Both the position numbers and the translations under genes were made by a program. A stretch of 64,000 nucleotides of DNA, from NCBI RefSeq assembly GCF_000383235.1, contig NZ_KB910940.1:1-64000 (forward strand), read 5' to 3'. Positions 17,696 to 24,445 of the stretch are shown in pieces; the stretch's first letter is position 1, and each line of letters starts with the position of its first letter. This stretch comes from Bacillus sp. 123MFChir2 (GTDB lineage: Bacteria; Bacillota; Bacilli; Bacillales; Bacillaceae_G). The notes beneath the pieces were generated by a model that worked only from the letters and a program-made list of their open reading frames with translations, did no database searches and was not told the DNA's origin.

Positions 17696-18112
17696 TTAGA
17701 GACGTAAAAACTCTGGTTGTGTTGTACCAGCACTATCAATGTAATAAATAGTATCAGGATTGATTTTGATTAACACGTAATTTGGATCTTCAGGACCAAG
17801 TAACCAACGTTTTAAACTATTTGTCCAAAATTTATTTTTTAACGTACTGTCTTCTTCAATGGAAGCAATGCCTTCTATTTCAAGATATTCTTCTTCCCAG
17901 TGTTTTCCTTCGCGACCAAGTAAAACGTGAACATTTGTATTTTGTTCGATATCTGTTATTTTTTTTGATTGCCGATCTGTTGCAGCGTACAATACGAAAT
18001 CTTCATGAAAAAACATCATAAAGCAGCTATACGGTTTGTTGTCACGAATGGTTGCGAGAACACCAATTTGTTGGTTTTGGATAATCTTTTCGATTTTTTC
18101 TTTTAGATGCAT
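17696..18112 (-). CDS. Pyridoxamine 5'-phosphate oxidase-like flavin-binding protein
   Basis: This 138-residue split-barrel protein resembles the Bacillus general stress protein 26 (YdaG) group. It shows GVLATIRDNKPYSCFMMFF (~17-35) and LYAATDRQSKKITDIEQN (~41-58), the FMN-binding half of the fold, and a C-terminal YYIDSAGTTQPEFLRL. It may bind FMN or another flavin; true pyridoxamine oxidase activity is unlikely for this short type. AAAGGAGC precedes the ATG. I could not find a convincing sigma-B promoter. Confidence 0.78.
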   Translation of the reverse strand: MHLKEKIEKIIQNQQIGVLATIRDNKPYSCFMMFFHEDFVLYAATDRQSKKITDIEQNTNVHVLLGREGKHWEEEYLEIEGIASIEEDSTLKNKFWTNSLKRWLLGPEDPNYVLIKINPDTIYYIDSAGTTQPEFLRL

Positions 18113-18312
18113 TTGTTTCTGCTCCTTTCGAGTGTAACACTCCTGTTTTTCTGAAGCGGAATGTCCTGTAAGAGTTCAATTGTTTATGCTCGCTCTTATT
18201 ATTTTCTTCAATACATCTTTTAAAACGTAATAATGATAAAAATTGGGTAAATTAGAAGAAGAATAATGATAGAATAAAAAATAATTGATAAAGAAATGGA
18301 AGGATGAAAAGG

Positions 18313-19368
18313 ATGTTCAATAAGATTTTTTTAATTGTTGCGGTAATCGGTGTGCCTCTTTCTGTTCTTGGTAACGTAATGCATTGGCAGCAAACAATTA
18401 TGTTTGCTGTATATTGCGTTACAATTATTGCACTTGCCGGTTTTATGGGAAGAGCAACGGAAAGTTTGGCGGTTGTGTCAGGACCTCGTATAGGCGGCTT
18501 GTTAAACGCAACATTTGGTAACGCAGTTGAGCTTATTATTTCTATTTTTGCCTTGCAAGCTGGGTTAACGGAAGTCGTACTCGCTTCGTTAACAGGTTCT
18601 GTTCTTGGTAACTTATTGTTAGTGGGTGGACTTTCCTTTTTTGTAGGTGGTCTAAAGTATAAACGTCAAACCTTTAATGTATATGATGCGAGGCATAATT
18701 CATCTTTATTAATTTTTGCAGTCGTTGTTGCTTTTGTGATTCCCGAAATATTTTCAATGAAAATGAACGTCGAGAAGACGTTCCAACTTAGTATCGGCAT
18801 TGCTATTATTATGATTGTTTTATATTTAGCAGCATTGTTTTTCAAACTTGTTACGCACCGCGGCGTATATCAGCATAAAGAAGAAGTAGTAGAGCATGAT
18901 GAAGAGCCAGAATGGTCAAAAGGAAAAGCGTTGCTTATTTTAGCGATTGCAACAGTAGCAGTTGCCTATGTATCAGAGGCACTTGTACATACAATTGAAA
19001 CAGTTGCTAAGACATTTGGCTGGAGTGAATTATTTATCGGGATTATCATTGTGGCGATTGTCGGAAATGCAGCAGAGCATGCATCGGCTATAGTTATGGC
19101 TTATAAAAATAAAGTTAATATTGCTGTTGAAATTGCAGTTGGTTCAACTTTACAAATTGCCATGTTTGTTGCGCCTGTACTTGTCATTATTTCTATGTTC
19201 TTTGCGGTAAATATGCCTCTTGTATTCACTATTCCAGAATTGGTAGCAATGATTACGGCTGTATTTTTGACAATTGCCATATCAAATGATGGCGATACAA
19301 ACTGGTTTGAAGGTTTAACATTACTTGCCGCTTATTTCATTATGGGAATCGGTTTTTATTTATTATAA
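18313..19368 (+). CDS. chaA: Ca2+/H+ exchanger (Cax family, YfkE/ChaA)
   Basis: This membrane antiporter exports Ca2+ for H+. Two homologous halves each carry the cation-binding signature: GNAVELIISIFAL (~66-78) and GNAAEHASAIVMA (~254-266), with the key Glu residues in NAVE and NAAE. About eleven helices are predicted. An acidic loop EEVVEHDEEPEW separates the halves. Start: ATG 18313 is 9 bases after GGAAGG and gives 351 aa, equal to B. subtilis YfkE; the upstream ATG at 18304 touches the ribosome site. yfkD follows, as in B. subtilis. Confidence 0.9.
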   Translation: MFNKIFLIVAVIGVPLSVLGNVMHWQQTIMFAVYCVTIIALAGFMGRATESLAVVSGPRIGGLLNATFGNAVELIISIFALQAGLTEVVLASLTGSVLGNLLLVGGLSFFVGGLKYKRQTFNVYDARHNSSLLIFAVVVAFVIPEIFSMKMNVEKTFQLSIGIAIIMIVLYLAALFFKLVTHRGVYQHKEEVVEHDEEPEWSKGKALLILAIATVAVAYVSEALVHTIETVAKTFGWSELFIGIIIVAIVGNAAEHASAIVMAYKNKVNIAVEIAVGSTLQIAMFVAPVLVIISMFFAVNMPLVFTIPELVAMITAVFLTIAISNDGDTNWFEGLTLLAAYFIMGIGFYLL

Positions 19369-19440
19369 AAAGTTTGGATAACAATAGAGAGCAGGGAAAA
19401 GAATATAACCGTATAGTCCCATTAGGAAGGAGCTTTACGG

Positions 19441-20238
19441 ATGAAACGAGTGTGCAATATTTATATCACCATTATGTTCTCGTTTATCTTTTTATTTCCT
19501 TGCAGTAGTTTTGCGAAGACAGAATTGAATGTGAAAGTTCCATCATCTGTTTTAAACGTTTCAAAAGAAAATACGTATCCAAATCCAACAGAGGATCTGC
19601 CGCGCTTACAACCGAGTGAACTAGCAAAAACGTTGCTTGAGACATCGTCAATAAAGATTGAAAATCCCGATTTAATTCGCATGTTTAATGAAACATCTAT
19701 TTCTAATGCACCACTTGCAGTTGGATATCGCGCGAAAATTTATTTAGGACAATGGCCTTTAAATTATGAATCGATTGAAACAACAATGAACTGGGAATAC
19801 AGGCAAGTCAATCGGAATGTTCATGATAATCGCGGTGGACAGGGATTTTATCCACTTCGCTATAAACAAGAAGCACAAAAGCTAGTAGAAGGTGGGCTTA
19901 CTTCTTATATTAAGGATGCAGAAGATGTGAAGAAGATGATGCTGTTAAAAGCGATGGAAAAAATACGTTTACCTCTTTCGTTTAAAACAATTATTGGTTA
20001 TGGAACTCAGCATGAACGAGTATATAATATTAGTCCAAAACAACTTGGATATTTATATGCATATACGCCAGCAGTTAACGAAAAAGGAAAAGTAACATTT
20101 GGCGAAGTATACCTTGTCTTAAAAGGGAATCAGCGAAAATTGATGATTAAAAATATTACATCACAAGGAATTGGAGCATCTATACCAATTCAAGATCATA
20201 TTTCCTTTAAGTTTATTTCATCTCCTGATCCAAGGTAA
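19441..20238 (+). CDS. yfkD: YfkD-like secreted protein
   Basis: The 265-residue protein has a clear Sec signal peptide: a KR N-terminus, hydrophobic core ~8-20 and SSFAKT cleavage around residue 25. The mature protein is soluble, with GQWPLNYESIETTMNWEYRQ and RGGQGFYPLRYKQ, matching the YfkD family by content and by position after the Ca2+/H+ exchanger. The ribosome site is GGAAGGAG. The molecular role is unknown. It is terminated by a hairpin shared with the convergent yfkAB. Confidence 0.82.
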   Translation: MKRVCNIYITIMFSFIFLFPCSSFAKTELNVKVPSSVLNVSKENTYPNPTEDLPRLQPSELAKTLLETSSIKIENPDLIRMFNETSISNAPLAVGYRAKIYLGQWPLNYESIETTMNWEYRQVNRNVHDNRGGQGFYPLRYKQEAQKLVEGGLTSYIKDAEDVKKMMLLKAMEKIRLPLSFKTIIGYGTQHERVYNISPKQLGYLYAYTPAVNEKGKVTFGEVYLVLKGNQRKLMIKNITSQGIGASIPIQDHISFKFISSPDPR

Positions 20239-20249
20239 AGGTTCATACA

Positions 20250-20286
20250 AAAAACGTCAGCATGATAATAGGCTGACGTTTTTTCT
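20250..20286. terminator. Bidirectional terminator between yfkD and yfkAB
   Basis: AAAACGTCAGC, loop, GCTGACGTTTTTT lies between convergent genes. Confidence 0.8.
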
Positions 20287-21476
20287 TATAACGTGATGTT
20301 TGATTGTTTTGTTAAGAAATTTTCTGTTGGATAATAACTATTTTTTACAAGAATGTTTGGTCCAAGGCATTTTACAGCTGGACAATGGCAGCTTAAGTCT
20401 TTTGCTGTTTTTGAGGCGCTCCACTTGTCATAAGCTTCTTGCAGTGTATTCGTTTGGACATTTCCAAGCATTGGAACGTCACCGAAATCTGTAACAATAA
20501 TACTGCCGTCAAAAATATTTACATTTAAGCGAGAACGACCGTCAGGGTCATTACGTACTGTTACATTTTTACTTGTGTGCAGCTTTTTGAATACTTCTAA
20601 ATCACGTTCGTCATCGCTGCATGCATAGAATGGCAATGTTCCAAATAACATCCAGACATTTTCATCACGAACATCGAGAAGGTGTGAAATGGCACTGCGA
20701 ATTTCCTCTTTCGTTAAAATTTCAAGATTTTTAGCGAAGTCACTTGGATATATGTTTTGTAATGAATCCTTCATCTCAGGAGAATCTGTCATACTAACAA
20801 ATCCACTATCATACATAGGATGAATCTCATGCCTTTTACAGCCCATTTCCTCTACTACCTGCTTATGAATCTTTTCTAAGTGAGGTACTGTCCTACTATT
20901 TAGCATTGTCTCAGCAGATACTAAAACTCCCATATCAGATAGAGCCTTAGAGTTACTTATCATCCTGTCAAATAATGCTTTTCTTTGCTCTCTAGTAGGC
21001 TTTCTTTCCATCATAGCAAAGCCTGTATCTATAAACTCATCCTCTGTTACCCAGTTATGAGAGATATGTAATACATCTAAATAGGGAGCTATGAGCTTAT
21101 ATCTGTCTAGGTCTAATGTTAGGTTAGAATTTATCTGAGTATAAATGCCTCTCTCATTAGCATATTTCAATAGTGGTAATACATAGTTTTCTACTGACTT
21201 TAAGGACATCATAGGCTCTCCACCTGTAATGCTCATAGTCCTCAATGTAGAAACCTCATCTAATCTTTGCAGTAATAGCTCTAGAGGTAATGCCTCAGAG
21301 TCCTTAGTTACAAGAGTATGTCCTACAGCACAATGTCTACATCTCATATTACAGAGGTGAGTGGTAGTAAATTCAATACTGGATAGAGTTGTTTTACCAT
21401 ACTTCTTTACATCTAGATAAGCCTCCCAAGCATCATTTTGGGGAGTGCTGTTAGATTTGATTATTTGTTTATTCAT
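20286..21476 (-). CDS. yfkAB: Radical SAM protein YfkAB, hybrid of element-encoded 5' part and host 3' part
   Basis: This radical SAM enzyme of 396 residues has CNMRCRHC (~43-50, 4Fe-4S), SITGGEPMMS (~83-92) and a C-terminal Cys-rich SCHCPAVKC tail; its reaction is unknown. The gene is a chimera. Codons 1-242 are element-borne and use GAG, AGG and CTA-type codons like the recombinase. Codons 243-396 (from 20750 down) have normal host usage. Residues 223-242 are a 20-aa insertion between HPMY and YPSDFA. The host remnant at 23411 ends ...HEVHSMY, which joins directly to YPSDFA, showing that the insertion is a scar. The start ATG has GGAG upstream and an element-borne promoter. Confidence 0.88.
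   Translation of the reverse strand: MNKQIIKSNSTPQNDAWEAYLDVKKYGKTTLSSIEFTTTHLCNMRCRHCAVGHTLVTKDSEALPLELLLQRLDEVSTLRTMSITGGEPMMSLKSVENYVLPLLKYANERGIYTQINSNLTLDLDRYKLIAPYLDVLHISHNWVTEDEFIDTGFAMMERKPTREQRKALFDRMISNSKALSDMGVLVSAETMLNSRTVPHLEKIHKQVVEEMGCKRHEIHPMYDSGFVSMTDSPEMKDSLQNIYPSDFAKNLEILTKEEIRSAISHLLDVRDENVWMLFGTLPFYACSDDERDLEVFKKLHTSKNVTVRNDPDGRSRLNVNIFDGSIIVTDFGDVPMLGNVQTNTLQEAYDKWSASKTAKDLSCHCPAVKCLGPNILVKNSYYPTENFLTKQSNITL
20735..20766 (-). other. attL junction (element | host yfkAB 3' part)
   Basis: On the minus strand ATTACAAAACATA (element) leads into TATCCAAGTGACTTC (host). The host arm contains ACTTC, which pairs as an inverted arm with GAAGT at attR. Confidence 0.7.
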
Positions 21477-21508
21477 GTCAATTACTCCAATCTTATTAGT
21501 ACCTCATT

Positions 21509-21538
21509 ATTATGAGAAGTTGGTATAACTTATGTCAA
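21509..21538 (-). promoter_or_regulatory. Element-borne promoter for yfkAB
   Basis: On the minus strand a perfect -35 TTGACA (21533-21538) is followed after 18 bases by CATAAT (21509-21514). Transcription would start about 25 bases before the yfkAB ribosome site. The spacer holds AAGTT-ATACC-AACTT, a small inverted repeat. Confidence 0.65.
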
Positions 21539-21568
21539 TGTAAATGCCTTTATATATCACCTAAAGAC

Positions 21569-21603
21569 AAAAAATAGCCTCAAACCATTACAGGCTCAAG
21601 GCT
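21569..21603 (-). terminator. Terminator between recombinase and yfkAB
   Basis: On the minus strand AGCCTTGAGCC pairs with GGTTTGAGGCT (three wobble pairs), followed by ATTTTTTG. It insulates yfkAB from recombinase transcription. Confidence 0.65.
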
Positions 21604-21786
21604 TTTCTAATCAGCTTATCAATGTCAAGCTTACCTATTTCTGTTACAATAACTCCTTTATCAGTAACTGTAATATTATCAGGCTGAGGAGAGTAGCTCT
21701 AGTATTTTTTATCTTGATGTAAGTAATTCCTAGTAATTATTTTTGGCAAAGGGAAAAATAAAAGAGCCAGTGCATCAGCATCCTAC
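21588..21786 (-). pseudogene. Decayed short ORF in the recombinase element
   Basis: A frame without its own start, with one in-frame TAG at 21699-21701, ends ...DNITVTDKGVIVTEIGKLDI and DKLIRKALSL before the stop. It may be the tail of a lost cargo or phage gene. I recognise no family. Its last bases form part of the terminator stem. Confidence 0.35.
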
Positions 21787-21794
21787 TCAATCTC

Positions 21795-23330
21795 TTACAA
21801 GGTATCTCTGTATTCTATTCTAATCTCAAATGGTTGAGATTTGCCAACTCTGTCTGATTGCTCTTTCCAATAGTAGACCTTATCAATAACCTCAAGTAAG
21901 AGGCTATTAGCCTTTGTAGGATTAGCATTAGTATCCATTGACAAGAGTATCTCAATCTTTTTCTTAATCTTTTTATGCTTGTCTACCTCAGACTTAGCAT
22001 CAGCTCCATCTATACCCTTTAGCTCCTGCTGTATCTTTAGCTGTTGCTCCTTAATGTCCTTAATAATGTCCATAGCCTCATCCTCATTATCCTCATAAAA
22101 GCCTTTTCTAACCATCTCTAAGACTTTCTTTCTTTCCTGCTCTAGCTTGTTATGCTGTAGAGTCAGCTCCTGCTGTTTATTAGCTACAGAGGATAGAAAG
22201 GATGTATCCCCTGCTACAATTGACTCAATCCTTACATCTAGGTCAGTAAGGTGCTCTCTGAGCTTAATAAAGACAGCCTCCTCAACTCTAGAGGCTTTAG
22301 TAGCATTATTAGAGCATCTTTTTCCTGTAAATTCCTGCTTAGCTCTCTGAGACATAGAGGAGTAACAGTTAAGGAGGTACAGCTCTCTTTCATCCTTATT
22401 AAGAGTCTTTCTAGATGACCTGCTAACATATTTGTTACAAAAGGATAATGTTTGATGACACTTAGGACATTCTAGCAATCTAGACAAGGTATACACTCCT
22501 CTTTGTAACTTTTGAGGTACTTTCCTTTTGTCTGCTCTGATTAACTGAGCCTTATTCCATGTATCAGCATCTACTAAAGCAGGATGAGCCTCCTCTACAG
22601 TTATAGGATCCTCTCCTTGTAGCTCATAATGTACAATCCCTCTGTAAGCTACATTGGATAGGATAAGGGAGGTAGCTCTAGGAGTAAATGCTTTGCCTGA
22701 CCTTGTTACAATCCCTCTCAGAGTTAATTGCTCACATATCTCAGCCTGATTTAATCCATCAGTAACATACATCCTGTAAATATCCTCTACAGTCTTAGCC
22801 TCAGCAGGATGAGGGAGGAGATGCTTATCATCATCTTTTGAATAGCCATAAGGAGCAATACCAAAATACACTCCCTTTTGAATAGCCTGTATTCTTCCTC
22901 TCCTTAGCTTTCTCTTAGTCATCCTCATGAAATGGTTATCCATCTCTGACTGCATACCTGAAACAAATATGTCATCATCATTCATAAAGTTATAAGTCTT
23001 ATTCAAGGTAAAGAGCTGTAAAGCCTCAGCTTTGGCAAACCTTTGAAACAACCCAAAATCTGTCCTATCTCTTGTCAATCTGTCTTGGTCAGTCACTAGG
23101 ACTCCATCATAAATATTTCTTTTCAGCTCCATGAGCATCTTTTGTAGCTCAGCTCTACCATACCAATCCTCTGAGCTACCTTCCTCAGAGAATACTTCAT
23201 AGTCCATGTTATTTTTTTCTGCATAGTCAGTCAGTAGCTCAAGTTGTCTGTCAATCTCAATAGCATCAGCATCCTTTAACCTTGACTTTCTGACATAAAT
23301 GCAGACTTTCTTTTTTGAAACTTTTGCCAT
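21795..23330 (-). CDS. Large serine recombinase (site-specific integrase)
   Basis: The 511-residue protein shows the full large-serine-recombinase layout. The resolvase domain (~8-150) has Ser16 in YVRKSR and the arginines in DQDRLTRDR. The recombinase domain (~165-270) includes GIAPYGYSKDD and TLRGIVTRSGKAFT. A zinc ribbon has CPKC near 300 and the later Cys pair in LNCYSS and KRCSN. A coiled coil spans ~390-450. It would integrate and excise the surrounding element by recombining att sites. GGAGGGAG lies 9 bases before ATG and a TATAAT -10 at 23368-23373. Codon use differs from the neighbouring host genes and matches the 5' part of yfkAB. Confidence 0.9.
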   Translation of the reverse strand: MAKVSKKKVCIYVRKSRLKDADAIEIDRQLELLTDYAEKNNMDYEVFSEEGSSEDWYGRAELQKMLMELKRNIYDGVLVTDQDRLTRDRTDFGLFQRFAKAEALQLFTLNKTYNFMNDDDIFVSGMQSEMDNHFMRMTKRKLRRGRIQAIQKGVYFGIAPYGYSKDDDKHLLPHPAEAKTVEDIYRMYVTDGLNQAEICEQLTLRGIVTRSGKAFTPRATSLILSNVAYRGIVHYELQGEDPITVEEAHPALVDADTWNKAQLIRADKRKVPQKLQRGVYTLSRLLECPKCHQTLSFCNKYVSRSSRKTLNKDERELYLLNCYSSMSQRAKQEFTGKRCSNNATKASRVEEAVFIKLREHLTDLDVRIESIVAGDTSFLSSVANKQQELTLQHNKLEQERKKVLEMVRKGFYEDNEDEAMDIIKDIKEQQLKIQQELKGIDGADAKSEVDKHKKIKKKIEILLSMDTNANPTKANSLLLEVIDKVYYWKEQSDRVGKSQPFEIRIEYRDTL

Positions 23331-23395
23331 CTCCTTAGCTCCCTCCTGATAATATTGTTTAAATCCTATTATAGCAGGGAATTAGAAAGTGGCGA

Positions 23396-23430
23396 TATTT
23401 ATTACAAAGTATACATTGAATGTACTTCAT
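23396..23430 (-). other. attR junction (host yfkAB 5' remnant | element)
   Basis: On the minus strand GAAGTACATTCAATG (host) leads into TATACTTTGTAATAAA (element). The element arm TTTGTAA mirrors TTACAAA at attL. Confidence 0.7.
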
Positions 23431-23511
23431 GACATTTACAAACCATCTCTTCAAGGTCCATATAATCCCATAAGAAGGAGTGATCGGCTTCATTTTTTGT
23501 GATGTATTCAT
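23411..23511 (-). pseudogene. yfkAB: Displaced, internally deleted 5' end of host yfkAB
   Basis: An ATG at 23511, with GGAGT 9 bases upstream, starts MNTSQKMKPITPSY (to 23470), a plausible native YfkAB N-terminus. The frame then breaks; in the next frame LEEMVCKCHEVHSMY follows to 23411. This parallels VEEMGCKRHEIHPMY of the intact protein (residues 208-222). About 190 codons between the two pieces are deleted, and Cys/Ser replacements show decay. The native promoter and ribosome site now read into the recombinase gene. Confidence 0.72.
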
Positions 23512-23583
23512 TTATGAAATACTCCTTTGACTATTGAAATAACAATTTGTCCATCCTCTATGATAGAAGAAGATTGCTTATTT

Positions 23584-23735
23584 ATAAAGTGAAACTTCTA
23601 TCAGCGGGGAGTTTTTTCCCCACTGATGGTTAGCCCTCACCAATCGGGCTTTTACGGACAGTTATCCCCGCCTATCTTCTTTGCTTCTCTCTTCATCCTA
23701 GGAAGGGGATTTACTGCACGTTAATGCGGGGTAAA
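23584..23735 (-). repeat. bcr1-like repeat (family A, copy 2)
   Basis: It runs ATAAAGTGAAACTTC ... CATCAGCGGGG / CCCCACTGATGG hairpin ... GTTAATGCGGGGTAAA, in minus orientation relative to copy 1. The distal flank has changed from ATAAA to GTAAA. Confidence 0.72.
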
Positions 23736-23786
23736 GTGAAAAAATCAAAATGAATGATATATAAATGTAAATTGAAAAACCGACAT

Positions 23787-23960
23787 AAAAACCCCATTTT
23801 TTAGGGGAGGGCGAGAGCATCTGGCCATGCATAGGAGCGGTCAGGGCCTATTTCTGCCACATGCGATGTTTGAAACAAAAGGAGCAGGCTAGTAGCAGGG
23901 CATGTTGTGTTCTGCATAGTAGCGATTTTTGTATTGAAAAATCGAAGTGGATGTATATAA
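23787..23960 (+). repeat. Dispersed repeat, family B (copy 4, near complete)
   Basis: It begins AAAAACCCCATTTTTTAGGGG (hairpin), then GGGCGAGAGCATCTGGCC, AGGAGCGGTCAGGGCC, GTTTGAAACAAAAGGAG, and ends GAAGTGGATGTATATAA. The 23861-24106 ORF across it is not coding. Confidence 0.75.
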
Positions 23961-24144
23961 CTGAACCAGTCGGACTTTTACTGTCTGTGAATAGCGGGAT
24001 GAACCATTTTACACAAATTGATGGAAAAATTCATGACCGTAATAATTGTTTTTGCTGTATAATAAAAGAAAGATTCAACAAGTACACAAATGAGTATTCT
24101 AGATAGGAAATTAGGATAACTCGAATAAAAAGGAGAGAGCACCT

Positions 24145-24327
24145 ATGGGAAATGCTACTTACGATAAGGATTCACAATTAGTATATTTGAAAGAACGTTT
24201 AAATATGTTTATAGAGGTTATTGATACAATTGAACCAGAAGACGTGGAACTAGAAGATGTGGATCGCCTTCTTGAAATGTTAGATGATATTGAGTTTAAG
24301 TGTGAGCAATTTAAAAAGAGTGAGTAA
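24145..24327 (+). CDS. SE1561-family small protein (60 aa)
   Basis: This acidic, helical, soluble 60-residue protein contains YLKERLNMFIEVIDTIEPED and the DVDRLLEMLDDIEFK segment, matching a small conserved Bacillales family named SE1561. GGAGAGAG precedes the ATG and a terminator follows. The function is unknown. Confidence 0.6.
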   Translation: MGNATYDKDSQLVYLKERLNMFIEVIDTIEPEDVELEDVDRLLEMLDDIEFKCEQFKKSE

Positions 24328-24329
24328 AG

Positions 24330-24356
24330 GATCAGCGAACTGCTGATTCTTTTTTG
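24330..24356 (+). terminator. Terminator after the SE1561-family gene
   Basis: GATCAGC, loop GAACT, GCTGATT, then TCTTTTTT. Confidence 0.8.
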
Positions 24357-24445
24357 TTAGAAGCAATGCCCAAAAAGAGGTATAATCAAATTGTGAAATT
24401 TTGAAATGCGTTTTGGTAGCGTTCACAATTGAGGGGGAAGTAATC

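Larger units (their letters stand above)
20748..23413 (-). mobile_element. Small serine-recombinase element integrated in yfkAB
   Basis: The ~2.66-kb insert is bounded by a shared TAT at 20748-20750 and 23411-23413. Read on the minus strand it holds a large serine recombinase, a decayed short ORF, a terminator, a promoter and a recoded 5' part of yfkAB. The host 5' end of yfkAB lies outside the right boundary and the host 3' part continues at the left boundary. No capsid, conjugation or replication gene is present, so it is either a minimal recombinase-only element or the remnant of a larger one after internal deletion. Confidence 0.8.

Noticed and set aside
18113-18303. Sigma-B promoter for the pyridoxamine-oxidase-like gene
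   Set aside because: A GTTTTA-like -35 exists, but no GGGTAT-like -10 at the right distance.
23861-24106. 81-codon ORF upstream of the SE1561-family gene
   Set aside because: It reads through a family B repeat; no homologous frame is kept in other copies.
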